27,251 nucleotides of DNA from Bradyrhizobium sp. CCH5-F6 (GCF_001556045.1 NZ_LSIC01000216.1:1-27251); one strand, 5' to 3'; shown: positions 1 through 9,331, counted from the first letter of the stretch. Translations and numbers: made by a program. The notes: generated by a model from the letters alone, not told the origin.

Positions 1-29
1 GTTGCGACGAACGGTTGAATCCGCCCTGG

Positions 30-52
30 ATCGCCCGGTCAAGCCGGGCGAT
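30..52. repeat. Short palindrome downstream of the MarR gene
   Basis: ATCGCCCGG and CCGGGCGAT form a 9-bp stem with a 5-nt loop, followed by GACGG. It resembles one half of the 'GGATGCCCGG...CCGGGCATGACG' repeat seen near 20500. It lies about 35 bp beyond the stop of the minus-strand MarR gene and could act as a terminator, though no T-tract is present on the minus strand. Confidence 0.5.
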
Positions 53-85
53 GACGGCGGAGAATGAGGCGGGCGCCGCCCTCTG

Positions 86-607
86 TCAAAACTCGTTGGC
101 GATCTTCGAGAGCATCCCGAGCAGGGCCTCGCGGTTGCTCTGGCCGAGCAAATCGTTCAGCCGGGCCTCGTGCTTGGTGGCGACGAGCTTCTTGGCGCGG
201 GCCAGCACCGCCTTGCCCTTGTCGGTCAGCACCAGGATGTGCGAGCGGCGGTCGTTGGTGGAGCGAATCCGCGTGCAGAGGTCGCGGCTCTCCAGATTGT
301 CGAGCATCGCCACGAAGTTCGGCCTGAGGATGCCGAGCGTGGAGGCGATCTCGGTCTGGTTACGGCCAGGGTTCTTCTCGACCAGGAGCAGCACCGAGAA
401 CTGCGCCGGCGTCAGCTGCAGCGAGGCCATGCAGCGCAAAAAATTCTCGAACACTTTGAGCTGCGCCCGCTTCAGCACGTAGCCGAGCTGCTCGGAGAGC
501 TCGCCGAGCTGGAGCGCCTCGTTCTGGGGCTCGGCCGCGTCCTTGCGGGCCTTGGCCGCGTCGGCCGGCTTTTCGGAGGACTTTTCAGCGGTTTTGGAAA
601 CGGTCAT
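86..607 (-). CDS. MarR-family transcriptional regulator (CouR-like by context)
   Basis: A 173-residue winged-helix repressor of the MarR family. The N-terminal ~30 residues are a Lys/Ala/Glu-rich tail, longer than usual for the family. The DNA-binding part spans about residues 65-125, with the recognition region 'NQTEIASTLGILRPNFVAML' and the wing signature 'NDRRSHILVLTDKG'. It starts at an ATG preceded by a GAGGCG ribosome-binding site. It is divergent from the aromatic-type ABC importer that starts at 781, and an AT-rich inverted repeat lies in the shared intergenic region. In R. palustris a MarR protein, CouR, represses p-coumarate genes and is released by p-coumaroyl-CoA. The feruloyl-CoA synthase, hydratase and TRAP genes in this window make that role likely here, but the ligand is inferred from context only. 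Confidence 0.9.
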   Translation of the reverse strand: MTVSKTAEKSSEKPADAAKARKDAAEPQNEALQLGELSEQLGYVLKRAQLKVFENFLRCMASLQLTPAQFSVLLLVEKNPGRNQTEIASTLGILRPNFVAMLDNLESRDLCTRIRSTNDRRSHILVLTDKGKAVLARAKKLVATKHEARLNDLLGQSNREALLGMLSKIANEF

Positions 608-665
608 CGCCTCGTGCTCGCAATCCCGCTAAATTCGGGACGGGTCGGCCCTCACCCTTGAAGTT

Positions 666-699
666 ATATTTGATAATTGTTATGGATCATATCAAATAT
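666..699. promoter_or_regulatory. AT-rich inverted repeat, candidate MarR operator
   Basis: A perfect 10-bp inverted repeat (ATATTTGATA ... TATCAAATAT, 14-nt spacer) lies between the divergent MarR and ABC transporter genes in an otherwise GC-rich context. A second, smaller palindrome (ATAA-TTG-TTAT, 673-683) overlaps its left arm and spacer. MarR proteins commonly bind such AT-rich palindromes in the intergenic region they share with a divergent target. Assignment to the adjacent regulator is inference. Confidence 0.5.
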
Positions 700-780
700 C
701 GTCAGCGTTTTTCAATGGCTGTGAGCGGACCGTCCACCACTATCGAAGGGACCGGTCCGGATTAGGGGGAGCGTCCGGTC

Positions 781-1764
781 TTGAATACCACCATTATGCT
801 GTTCCTGGTGCAGGACGGCATCACCAATGGCGCGATCTATGCGCTGCTCGGCCTCGCGCTGGTCCTGGTGTTCGCCGTCACCCGCGTCATCCTCATTCCC
901 CAGGGCGAGTTCGTCACTTATGGCGCGCTGACTTACGCCTCGCTGGCGGCGGGCCAGATGCCGGGCACGGCCAAGCTCGCGCTTGCACTCGGCGTCGGCG
1001 CCTTCGCCTTCGACCTGTTCGTCGCACGCAAGGCGCTGCACGGGCGGCTGGTCGTGCGCAGCTTCGTCACCAACATCGTGCTGCCGGCCATCGTGCTGGC
1101 GCTGACCGTGTACTTCGCCGCCCAGAAACCGCCGGTCGCAATCTGCATCGTGCTGTCGCTGGTGATCGTCGCCATGATCGGCCTGTATCTCTACCGCATC
1201 GCCTTCCAGCCGCTGGCGCACACCTCCGTGCTGGTGCTGCTGATCGCCTCCGTCGGCGTCCACCTCGCGCTGCAGGGGCTGGGCCTGTTGTTCTTCGGCG
1301 CCGAGGGCCAGCGCGGACCTGCGGTGCTGTCCGGCGCCTTCACCGCCGGGACGCTGCGCTTCACCGGCCAGAGCATCACCGTCTACGGCATCACCATCGC
1401 CTTCATCGTCGGGCTCTGGCTGTTCTTCGGCCTGACGCTGTACGGCAAGGCGCTGCGCGCAACCGCCGTGAACCGGCTGGGGGCGCGGCTTGCCGGCATC
1501 CGCACCACGCTGTCCGGGCAGATCGCCTTCCTGCTGGCGTCCGTCATCGGCGCGCTCTCGGGCATCCTGATCGTGCCGATCACGACGCTCTATTACGACA
1601 GCGGCTTCCTGATCGGCCTGAAGGGCTTCGTCGCCGCGATCATCGGCGGGTTCTCGTCCTTCTATGCCTCCAACTACAAGGAGGTCATCGTCTTCATGCT
1701 GCTGATTCCCGTGCTGCTGCTGCGCTCGCTCGCCGCGCCGGCGGTCGAGGAAGAGAAGGACTGA
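781..1764 (+). CDS. Branched-chain/aromatic-type ABC transporter permease, LivH family
   Basis: A 327-residue inner-membrane permease of the LivH family, predicted to pair with the LivM half of the next gene. It has about eight hydrophobic segments and the family-typical opening 'LFLVQDGITNGAIYALLGLAL'. The C-terminal region carries the usual 'GLKGFVAAIIGGF' coupling motif. The start is a TTG at 781, chosen because GGGGGAG lies 9 nt upstream; the next in-frame ATG (796) is too far from that site. It is the first gene of a tight three-gene operon whose own binding protein is not adjacent. The divergent MarR gene, and a binding protein in the hydroxycinnamate operon at 16356, suggest aromatic acids rather than leucine as substrate. 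That is inference: Liv-family permease sequences alone do not reveal substrate. Confidence 0.92.
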   Translation: MNTTIMLFLVQDGITNGAIYALLGLALVLVFAVTRVILIPQGEFVTYGALTYASLAAGQMPGTAKLALALGVGAFAFDLFVARKALHGRLVVRSFVTNIVLPAIVLALTVYFAAQKPPVAICIVLSLVIVAMIGLYLYRIAFQPLAHTSVLVLLIASVGVHLALQGLGLLFFGAEGQRGPAVLSGAFTAGTLRFTGQSITVYGITIAFIVGLWLFFGLTLYGKALRATAVNRLGARLAGIRTTLSGQIAFLLASVIGALSGILIVPITTLYYDSGFLIGLKGFVAAIIGGFSSFYASNYKEVIVFMLLIPVLLLRSLAAPAVEEEKD

Positions 1765-1771
1765 CGCCAAG

Positions 1772-3541
1772 ATGCAGAGCCGGCTTCCCATCATCATCTT
1801 CGCAGCCGTCATGGCGGCGATCCCGTTCATTCCGGGCGTGCCGCCGTTCTGGATCGTGCTGCTCGACAATATCGGCCTCGCGGCGCTGGTCGCGATGGGC
1901 CTCGTGCTGCTCACCGGAGTCGGCGGCCTGACCTCGTTCGGGCAGGCGGCCTTCGTCGGCTTCGGCGCCTACACCACCGCGGTGCTGTCGACGGCCTACG
2001 GCATGTCGCCCTGGCTGACGCTGCCGCTGTCTCTGGTCGTCAGCGGGTCGCTGGCGGTGCTGCTCGGGCTGATCACCGTCCGCCTCTCCGGACACTATCT
2101 GCCGCTCGGCACGCTCGCCTGGGGGCTGGGGCTGTTCTATCTGTTCAGCAAGCTGGAGTTCCTGGGCCGCAACGACGGCATTTCGGCGATCCCGCCGCTG
2201 TCGATCGGCTCGTTCAAGATGCTCTCGCCCGGCTCGATCTATTACGCGATCTGGATCGCTGTGATCCTCTCGGCGCTGCTGACGATGAACCTCCTGGACT
2301 CCCGCACAGGCCGCGCCATCCGCGCGCTCAGGCGCGGTCACATCGCCGCCGAAGCCTTCGGCGTGCACACCCCGCGCGCCAAGCTCCTGGTGTTCATCCA
2401 TGCCGCGGTGCTCGCCGGCCTCTCCGGCTGGCTCTACGCGCATCTCCAGCGCGCGGTGAACCCGACGCCGTTCGGCGCGCATATGGGCATCGAATATCTC
2501 TTCATCGCGGTGGTCGGCGGCGCCGGCTATGTCTGGGGCGGCGTCCTGGGCGCGGCGATCGTCGTGGTCCTGAAAGAGGTGCTGCAAAGCTATCTGCCGC
2601 TGGTCCTGCCCGGCTCCGGCCAGGTCGAGACCATCGTGTTCGGCATCATGCTGGTGGCGCTGCTGCAGCTCGCGCCCGGGGGTCTCTGGCCCTGGCTGAT
2701 GTCGTTCCTGCCCGAGCGCGCCAGCGGCAAGAAGCCCGACACCTCGCTGAAGCTCGGGCACCGCACCCGCGCGCCCGGCGAGACCGGCGTGCTGCTTCAG
2801 GTCGAGAAGGCGCGCAAGCAGTTCGGCGGCGTGGTCGCGGTCAACAATGTCTCGTTCGACGTCCAGGCCCGCGAGATCGTGGCGCTGATCGGCCCGAACG
2901 GCGCCGGCAAGAGCACGACGTTCAACCTGATCACCGGCGTGTTGTCGGCGACCTCGGGCTCGATCTCGGTGCTCGGCAAGAAGGTCGACAACGCGCCGCC
3001 GCAGGAGATCGTCAAGCTCGGCATCTCCCGCACCTTCCAGCACGTCAAGCTGGTCCCCGACATGACCGTGCTGGAGAATGTCGCGATCGGTGCGCATCTG
3101 CGCGGCCATTCCGGGCCGATCTCTTCCATGCTACGCCTCGACCGCGCCGACGAGGCGAAACTGCTCGCCGAGGCCGCCCGCCAGATCGAGCGCGTCGGCC
3201 TCACCGAACAGATGCACCAGCTCGCGGGCAGCCTCTCGCTCGGCCAGCAGCGCATCGTCGAGATCGCCCGCGCGCTCTGCGTCGACCCGATGCTGCTGCT
3301 GCTCGACGAGCCGGCCGCGGGCCTGCGCCACATGGAGAAGCAGCGGCTCGCCACGCTGCTGCGCGACTTGCGCGACGGCGGCATGAGCGTTCTGCTCGTC
3401 GAGCACGACATGGGCTTCGTCATGAACCTCGCCGACCGCATCGTGGTGCTCGATTTCGGCACCAAGATCGCGGAAGGCACCCCCGCCACGATCAAGACCA
3501 ATCCCGAAGTGATCAAGGCCTATCTCGGAGTGGCGGCATGA
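1772..3541 (+). CDS. Fused ABC transporter permease-ATPase (LivM-LivG type)
   Basis: A 589-residue fusion protein. Residues 1 to about 310 form a LivM-type permease with many membrane segments and '[16 protein letters not shown]' near residue 55. A hydrophilic linker leads into a LivG-type ATPase from about residue 340. The ATPase shows Walker A 'GPNGAGKST' (about 374-382), a Q-loop region 'RTFQHVKL', a signature written LSLGQQR instead of LSGGQ, Walker B 'LLLLDEP' and the H-loop 'LVEHDMGFV'. The gene begins 7 bp after livH and overlaps livF by 4 bp (ATGA), so the three are translationally linked. Such fusions are common in Bradyrhizobium and relatives. The full importer would be LivH + LivM-LivG + LivF plus a periplasmic binding protein, probably the one at 16356. 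Confidence 0.93.
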   Translation: MQSRLPIIIFAAVMAAIPFIPGVPPFWIVLLDNIGLAALVAMGLVLLTGVGGLTSFGQAAFVGFGAYTTAVLSTAYGMSPWLTLPLSLVVSGSLAVLLGLITVRLSGHYLPLGTLAWGLGLFYLFSKLEFLGRNDGISAIPPLSIGSFKMLSPGSIYYAIWIAVILSALLTMNLLDSRTGRAIRALRRGHIAAEAFGVHTPRAKLLVFIHAAVLAGLSGWLYAHLQRAVNPTPFGAHMGIEYLFIAVVGGAGYVWGGVLGAAIVVVLKEVLQSYLPLVLPGSGQVETIVFGIMLVALLQLAPGGLWPWLMSFLPERASGKKPDTSLKLGHRTRAPGETGVLLQVEKARKQFGGVVAVNNVSFDVQAREIVALIGPNGAGKSTTFNLITGVLSATSGSISVLGKKVDNAPPQEIVKLGISRTFQHVKLVPDMTVLENVAIGAHLRGHSGPISSMLRLDRADEAKLLAEAARQIERVGLTEQMHQLAGSLSLGQQRIVEIARALCVDPMLLLLDEPAAGLRHMEKQRLATLLRDLRDGGMSVLLVEHDMGFVMNLADRIVVLDFGTKIAEGTPATIKTNPEVIKAYLGVAA

Positions 3542-4269
3542 GCGCGCTGTTGTCCGTCACCGACGCACATGTCGCCTATGGCAAGGTCGAGGCGGTGCGC
3601 TCGGTCTCGCTCGAGGTCGGGGCCAACCAGATCGTCACCATCGTCGGCGCCAACGGCGCCGGCAAGACCACGCTGCTCTCGGCCATCATGGGCATCCTGC
3701 CGCTGAAGGGCCGCGTCGCCTTTGCCGGCCAGGATCTCGCCCGGCTCGATATCGAGGACCGCGTCGCGATGGGCCTCGGGCTCGTCCCCGAGCACCGCGA
3801 ATTGTTCGTGACCATGAACGTCGAGGACAATCTCGAGCTGGGGGCCTTCCGCATCGAGCGGAGCAAGGCCAAGGCCTCGATGGAGCGGGTCTATGCGCTC
3901 TTCCCGCGCCTGAAGGAACGGCGCAAGCAGCTCGCCGGAACGCTCTCCGGCGGCGAGCAGCAGATGCTCGCGATGGGACGGGCGCTGATGGGCGAGCCGA
4001 AGCTCCTGATGCTGGACGAGCCGAGCCTCGGCCTCGCGCCGATCATCGTCGCCGACATTTTCCGCATCGTCACCGAGCTGCGCGCCGCCGGCGTCTCCGT
4101 GCTGCTGGTCGAGCAGAACGCGCAGGCCGCGCTGAAGATCGCGGACCAGGCCTATGTGATGGAGCTCGGCGAATTCGTGCTCAGCGGCAAGGCCAGCGAC
4201 ATCGCGGCGAACGAACGCGTCGCGGCGAGCTATCTCGGCTTCCAGCACGAAGGCGAGGGCGCGGTCTAG
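3538..4269 (+). CDS. ABC transporter ATP-binding protein, LivF family
   Basis: A 243-residue ATPase, the usual LivF length. It has Walker A 'GANGAGKTT' (about residues 37-45), signature 'LSGGEQQ' (about 138-144), Walker B 'LLMLDEP' and the H-loop region 'LLVEQNA'. It overlaps the LivM-LivG fusion by 4 bp and is the last gene of the importer operon. A composite palindromic repeat begins within a few bases of its stop. It energises uptake together with the ATPase half of the preceding fusion protein. Confidence 0.93.
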   Translation: MSALLSVTDAHVAYGKVEAVRSVSLEVGANQIVTIVGANGAGKTTLLSAIMGILPLKGRVAFAGQDLARLDIEDRVAMGLGLVPEHRELFVTMNVEDNLELGAFRIERSKAKASMERVYALFPRLKERRKQLAGTLSGGEQQMLAMGRALMGEPKLLMLDEPSLGLAPIIVADIFRIVTELRAAGVSVLLVEQNAQAALKIADQAYVMELGEFVLSGKASDIAANERVAASYLGFQHEGEGAV

Positions 4270-4273
4270 GTCT

Positions 4274-4549
4274 CTCCTCTCCCTCTCCCCGTTCTTACGG
4301 AGAGAGGGTCGGAGTGAGAGGTTGCCTCCACGCAGACGGTGATGACCGAACTTGCAATCTCTCCTCGTCATTGCGAGCGCAGCGAAGCAATCCAGAGCCC
4401 CACCGCGGAAAGATTCTCGATTGCTTCGCTGCGCTCGCAATGACGATGTGGATGGAGTAGGCGCGCCATCAACCGGACCGATTCGCGGAAACTCCCCCTC
4501 ACCCGGAATTTGCTTCGTAAATTCCGACTCTCCCCGCTTGCGGGGAGAG
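4274..4549. repeat. Composite dispersed repeat: CCCTCTCCCC-type element split by a CGTCATTGCGAGCG-type element
   Basis: The left part (about 4274-4321) and right part (about 4493-4549) match the two ends of the CCCTCTCCCC...GGGGAGAG element also found at 9398, 11464 and 17605. A second repeat type occupies the middle (4366-4445). This 291-base gap between livF and the PPOX gene holds no convincing gene. Strong hairpins here probably separate the two convergent transcripts. Confidence 0.8.
4366..4445. repeat. Long palindromic repeat, CGTCATTGCGAGCG family (copy 1)
   Basis: Perfect 27-bp inverted arms (4366-4392 and 4419-4445) surround a 26-nt centre. Related copies lie at 6766-6841 and 12125-12204. 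All three copies are intergenic, as is typical of dispersed REP/BIME-like elements in Bradyrhizobium. Confidence 0.9.
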
Positions 4550-4560
4550 CGAAGAGTCGC

Positions 4561-5184
4561 TCAACTCGCCTTCTCTCCCTTCAACGCCGCGACTTCCGCC
4601 TCCAGCTCCGCGATCCTCGCGTCCCTCGCCGCCAGCGCGGCGGCCACATCTGCCGCGTCGAACTTCTGCGGGATGTGCTGTGGGCAGTTGGTGTCCCAGG
4701 CGGCGATCTCGAACAGGATCACCTGCTCCGGCCGCGCACGGTAGCCCTTTGGCATCAGCGACGTGGTCAGCGCCTCGTCGTCCTCGACCACCCGCGCCTC
4801 ACCCCAGATCTTCACGCGGCGGCGGTGGGCGTAGTCCATCACGAAGATATAGGCCCGGGGATTCTCGGAGAGGTTACCCTGGGTGATGAACTGCTGGTTG
4901 CCGGCATAGTCGGCGAAGGCGAGCGTCTGCTTGTCGAGCACCTTGAGGAAGCCCTTGGGCCCGCCGCGGTGCTGGATGTAGGGCTGGCCGTCCGCCGAAG
5001 CGGTGGCGAAATAGAAGCTGTTGGCGTCGGCGAGGAAGGCTTCGAGGTTCTCGTCGACCTCGGTGCGCCAGCCGCGCTGCTCGCTACGCGCATAAGCCTC
5101 GCGCGAGCCCTTGCGCGCCTGGATCGCCTTCACCGCCGGCGAGAAGGCGACGTCGCTGGCATAGGTGTTGACTGCGGTCGTCAT
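4561..5184 (-). CDS. Pyridoxamine 5'-phosphate oxidase-like flavin-binding protein
   Basis: A 207-residue protein of the PNPOx-like split-barrel family, which usually binds FMN or F420. The family-like core includes 'FYFATASADGQPYIQHRGGPKGFLKVLD' spread over about residues 57-84, and 'ENPRAYIFVMDYAHRRRVKIWGEARVV' later in the barrel. The last ~30 residues (AALAARDARIAELEAEVAALKG) form a predicted short coiled coil, unusual for the fold and possibly for oligomerisation. The ATG at 5184 has AGGAGA upstream. The gene is divergent from a LysR regulator (5306), a standard arrangement for a LysR target. Substrate is unknown, and a link to aromatic metabolism is only positional. Confidence 0.87.
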   Translation of the reverse strand: MTTAVNTYASDVAFSPAVKAIQARKGSREAYARSEQRGWRTEVDENLEAFLADANSFYFATASADGQPYIQHRGGPKGFLKVLDKQTLAFADYAGNQQFITQGNLSENPRAYIFVMDYAHRRRVKIWGEARVVEDDEALTTSLMPKGYRARPEQVILFEIAAWDTNCPQHIPQKFDAADVAAALAARDARIAELEAEVAALKGEKAS

Positions 5185-5269
5185 CGGAACATCTCCTGAA
5201 AATTCCGGCGCATGTCTGCGTCTTCGCTGCTCAAGATGGACCTGTCGCCCGCTAAAACAATCCAGCCTA

Positions 5270-5297
5270 TTGACACTTCATCATTGCAATATATGCA
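5270..5297 (+). promoter_or_regulatory. Predicted promoter of the LysR gene, overlapping a TTGCA-N5-TGCAA inverted repeat
   Basis: TTGACA (5270-5275) and TATGCA (5292-5297) are spaced 16 bp apart. A palindrome ATTGCA-ATATA-TGCAAT (5283-5299) overlaps the -10 and resembles a LysR-type box. A start site 6-8 nt after the -10 would fall at or next to the ATG at 5306, and no purine-rich ribosome-binding site precedes that ATG. Confidence 0.45.
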
Positions 5298-5305
5298 ATA
5301 ATGCC

Positions 5306-6190
5306 ATGGACCGGCTCGAAGCCATGCACGTCTTCGTCACCGTCGCCGATCTGCGCGGCTTCGCGCCGGCGGCGCGCAAGCTGCGCCTGTCGCCCTCGGC
5401 GGTGACCCGGCTGATCGCGGCTCTGGAGGAGCACCTCGGCGCGCGGCTGTTGCAGCGAACCACGCGGCAGGTGACGCTGACCGACGTCGGCGCGCGCTAC
5501 CTGGAGCGCGCGCGGCGTATCCTCGCCGATGTCGAGGAGGCCGACGGCTCGGCGCGACAGGAGCGCAACCGGCCGAGCGGGCGGCTGGTGGTGTCGGCGC
5601 CGGTCGGCTTCGGCCGGCTGCATGTCGGGCCGGTCATGACCGCCTATCTCAAGCGCTATCCCGAGGTCACCTGCGAACTCAGACTATCGGATCATCTGGT
5701 GAATCTCGTCGAGGACGCCGTCGATGCCGCCGTCCGTATCGGCCATCTCGCCGATTCCTCGCTGGTTGCGCGCCAGGTCGGCGAGATGCGGCGGATCGTG
5801 GTGGCCGCGCCCGGCTATCTCAAACGCCATGGCGAGCCGAAGACGCCGGAGGCCCTGCGCGAGCACCAGACCATCCAGTTCGGGCCGTGGTCCGAATGGC
5901 GCTTCCTGCACGACGGCCGCGACATCGAGGTCACGCCGATCCCACGCTACGCCAGCAACAGCGCCGACGCGGCGCTGCAATATGCCGAGGCCGGCGGCGG
6001 CGTGACGCGGGTGCTGGCCTATCAGGCCGCCGAGGGCTTGAAACGCGGGCGGCTGAAAATCGTGCTGGCGAAGTATGAGCAGCCGGCACTTCCAATCCAC
6101 ATCGTCTATCCGACCTCGCGCCTGCTTTCGGCCAAGGTGAGGGCGTTCGTCGATCTCGTGGTGGAGACGGCGGAGTGGAGGTTCGGGTGA
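5306..6190 (+). CDS. LysR-family transcriptional regulator
   Basis: A 294-residue LysR regulator of normal length. The N-terminal HTH has 'MDRLEAMHVFVTVADLRGFA' followed by 'SPSAVTRLIAALEEHLGARLLQRTTR', the pattern of the large subgroup annotated near DsdC/AaeR-like proteins. The effector domain follows from about residue 90. The ATG at 5306 was chosen because family homology begins exactly there; upstream in-frame codons extend back into the PPOX leader region. It is divergent from the PPOX-like gene and is followed by a minus-strand thioesterase, so it is probably monocistronic. The most likely target is the divergent PPOX gene, plus itself through the TTGCA-N5-TGCAA repeat. The effector is unknown. 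Confidence 0.92.
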   Translation: MDRLEAMHVFVTVADLRGFAPAARKLRLSPSAVTRLIAALEEHLGARLLQRTTRQVTLTDVGARYLERARRILADVEEADGSARQERNRPSGRLVVSAPVGFGRLHVGPVMTAYLKRYPEVTCELRLSDHLVNLVEDAVDAAVRIGHLADSSLVARQVGEMRRIVVAAPGYLKRHGEPKTPEALREHQTIQFGPWSEWRFLHDGRDIEVTPIPRYASNSADAALQYAEAGGGVTRVLAYQAAEGLKRGRLKIVLAKYEQPALPIHIVYPTSRLLSAKVRAFVDLVVETAEWRFG

Positions 6191-6194
6191 CCAT

Positions 6195-6232
6195 CGTCAT
6201 TCCGGGGCTCGCGAAGCGAGAACCGGAACGAC
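6195..6232. repeat. Palindromic repeat between convergent LysR and thioesterase genes
   Basis: The stretch reads CGTCATTCCGG, then CTCGC-GAA-GCGAG, then CCGGAACGAC. This gives a two-part hairpin typical of dispersed 'CGTCATTCCGG' repeats in Bradyrhizobiaceae. It fills the gap between the two converging stops and could serve as a bidirectional terminator. Confidence 0.6.
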
Positions 6233-6236
6233 AACA

Positions 6237-6656
6237 TTAGCCCTTCTTCGGCACCACGCGGAACGTTCCGCTCGCCCGCGCGATTACGGCATCGTCCGCC
6301 TTCACCAGGCATTGCGCAAAGCAGATCGTGGAGCCGGTCTTGATGACCTCACCCTCGACCGCGAGCCATTGGCCGATCTCGGCGGCGCCGACGTAATCGA
6401 CCGACAGCGAGATCGTGACGAAGGACGTCGCCCAGCCCGTCGCCTGCGCGCAGCTATAACCCATGGCGGCATCGGCCAGCGCCGCGATCAGCCCGCCATG
6501 GATCAGCCCGCGCGCATTGGTGTGCGGCATCGCCAGCCGCAATCCGATGGTAACGCCCCTCTCGAACTTCCTCGAATAGAGCGGCTCCCAGGGATCGGTG
6601 AGCGGTGATTTGCGGAAATGCGGCTCGAAACCGGCGGGGATGTTGGTGGAGGTCAT
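6237..6656 (-). CDS. PaaI-type hotdog-fold acyl-CoA thioesterase
   Basis: A 139-residue single hotdog-domain protein of the PaaI/YbgC-like thioesterase superfamily. The motif 'ARGLIHGGLIAALADAAMGY' contains the HGG turn and the downstream Asp of the PaaI subgroup. The later 'SLSVDYVGAAEIGQWLAVEGEVIKTG' strands are also typical. The ATG at 6656 has only a weak ribosome-binding site. It probably hydrolyses a (possibly aromatic) acyl-CoA and recycles free CoA. It lies downstream of pobA on the same strand but is separated from it by a palindromic repeat, so co-transcription is uncertain. Confidence 0.88.
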   Translation of the reverse strand: MTSTNIPAGFEPHFRKSPLTDPWEPLYSRKFERGVTIGLRLAMPHTNARGLIHGGLIAALADAAMGYSCAQATGWATSFVTISLSVDYVGAAEIGQWLAVEGEVIKTGSTICFAQCLVKADDAVIARASGTFRVVPKKG

Positions 6657-6765
6657 GGCTGTCTCGCGTTGCTGATTGACGGCATTGAACGCGATGTGGA
6701 TGACGGTTGCACCAATTACAAAGTTTCAAACGGAATTTGCGCGGGCGTTTGAAACGGGCGCGCCT

Positions 6766-6841
6766 CGTCATTGCGAGCGAAGCAATCCAGGCTGTCTCCG
6801 CGGAGGGATTCCTGGATTGCTTCGCTTCGCTCGCAATGACG
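6766..6841. repeat. Long palindromic repeat, CGTCATTGCGAGCG family (copy 2)
   Basis: The arms CGTCATTGCGAGCGAAGCAA... (6766-6790) and its complement (6812-6841) pair over about 25 bp, with a 5-nt insertion in the right arm. It lies just downstream of the pobA stop on the minus strand and may act as its transcript end. Confidence 0.88.
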
Positions 6842-6863
6842 ATGCCGAGAGAGCGATGCCGCT

Positions 6864-8228
<1,365 letters not shown>

Positions 8229-8233
8229 TTAGA

Positions 8234-8249
8234 TAACATGTTAATTAAC
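8234..8249. promoter_or_regulatory. Overlapping palindromes upstream of the TRAP operon
   Basis: TAACATGTTA (8234-8243) and GTTAATTAAC (8240-8249) are overlapping perfect 10-bp palindromes, about 50 bp upstream of the TRAP binding-protein ATG. The ATAAC/GTTA half-sites recall those before the ABC operon and the hydratase gene, so one regulator could serve all three. This is a proposal from motif resemblance only. Confidence 0.4.
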
Positions 8250-8297
8250 GAGACCGGGCCATTGAAGCCCGCCGTCGAAAACAGGGAGAGACGCGTG

Positions 8298-9314
8298 ATG
8301 AGAAAAGCCTGTCTGGCGTTGCTGCTGGCAGCAAGCGTGAGCCCTGCGCTCGCGCAGGACAAGACCTTCGATCTGAAGATCTCGCACTGGGTGCCGGCGT
8401 CGCATCCGCTGCAAAAATCGCTGGAGGACTGGGCCGCCGCGGTCGAGAAGGATTCCGGCGGCACCATCAAGGGCAAGGTGTTTCCGGCCCAGCAGCTCGG
8501 CAAGGCGTTCGATCATTACGACATGGCGCGCGACGGCATTGCCGACGTCACCTATGTGAACCCCGGCTATCAGCCCGGCCGCTTCCCGGTCATCGGCGCC
8601 GGGGAATTGCCGTTCCTGATCTCGGACGCCAAGGGCGGCTCGATGGGGCTCGACGCCTGGTACCGCAAATATGCCGAGAAGGAGATGAAGGACGTCAAAT
8701 ATTGCCTCGCCTTCGTCCACTCGCCCTCCTCCTTCCACTCCAAGACCAAGAAGATCGTCAATCCCGAGGACGTGAAGGGCATGAAGATCCGCCCCGCGCA
8801 CGCCACCATGGCGAACTTCGTCACCTCGCTCGGCGGCACTAATGTGCAGTCTTCGGCGCCGGAAGTGCGCGACATCATCGAGCGCGGCGTCGCCGATGGC
8901 GTCACCTTCCCCTGGGGCTCCCTGGTTCTGTTCGGCATCGACAAGGTGACCAAATACGACATGGAGGCGCCGCTCTACACCACGACCTTCGTGTTCGTGA
9001 TCAACAAGGACAAGTACAATGCGATGTCCGACAAGCAGAAGGCCGCGATCGACAAGAACTGCTCGGTCGAAATGGCGGGCGTGGTCGGCGAGCACTGGGG
9101 CAAGTTCGAGGATGCCGGCATTGCCAAGGTGAAGGCGGAATCCGGTCACGAGGTCTACAAGCTGACGGCCGAGCAGACCGCCGCCTGGAAGAAGGCCGCC
9201 GAGCCGCTGGTCAAGACCTGGGGCGACAATGCCAAGAAGGCCGGCGCCGATCCCGATGCGGCGCTCGCGGAGCTGAAGGCATCGCTGAAGAAGTACAACG
9301 CGCTGGCGGAGTAG
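8298..9314 (+). CDS. TRAP transporter solute-binding protein, DctP family (TarP-like)
   Basis: A 338-residue periplasmic binding protein. It has a clear signal peptide (MRKACLALLLAASVSPALAQ, cleavage after AQ at about residue 20). The DctP core includes 'HPLQKSLEDWAAAVEKDSGG' and 'VKGMKIRP', where Arg165 occupies the position that normally clamps the ligand carboxylate, followed by 'FPWGSLVLFGIDKVTKYD'. The ATG at 8298 was chosen for the signal peptide and the GGGAGAG site 8 nt upstream. It is divergent from pobA and upstream of the two TRAP membrane subunits. R. palustris TarP, in a comparable neighbourhood, binds p-coumarate, ferulate and related acids, so an aromatic acid ligand is likely but unproven. 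Confidence 0.92.
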   Translation: MRKACLALLLAASVSPALAQDKTFDLKISHWVPASHPLQKSLEDWAAAVEKDSGGTIKGKVFPAQQLGKAFDHYDMARDGIADVTYVNPGYQPGRFPVIGAGELPFLISDAKGGSMGLDAWYRKYAEKEMKDVKYCLAFVHSPSSFHSKTKKIVNPEDVKGMKIRPAHATMANFVTSLGGTNVQSSAPEVRDIIERGVADGVTFPWGSLVLFGIDKVTKYDMEAPLYTTTFVFVINKDKYNAMSDKQKAAIDKNCSVEMAGVVGEHWGKFEDAGIAKVKAESGHEVYKLTAEQTAAWKKAAEPLVKTWGDNAKKAGADPDAALAELKASLKKYNALAE

Positions 9315-9331
9315 GGCTTCGTCAAGGAGCG

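Noticed and set aside
1..85. A gene fragment at the left edge
   Set aside because: No frame with recognisable homology. The stretch contains a short palindrome and the 3' flank of the MarR gene.
726..759. CGGACCG...CGGTCCG inverted repeat in the leader of the ABC operon as a terminator or riboswitch
   Set aside because: It has only 7-bp arms with a 20-nt loop and no T-tract. It is listed here because it could still be a chance feature of GC-rich DNA.
712..1914. A long minus-strand open frame of about 400 codons opposite the LivH gene
   Set aside because: Its translation is low-complexity Gln/His/Asp/Arg-rich, the typical reverse-frame product of a GC-rich gene. The plus-strand LivH has clear homology.
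781..4269. Plain leucine/isoleucine/valine importer
   Set aside because: The membrane subunits cannot distinguish it, but the divergent MarR gene, the nearby hydroxycinnamate operon with a matching binding protein, and the resemblance to the R. palustris locus favour aromatic acids. It is not excluded.
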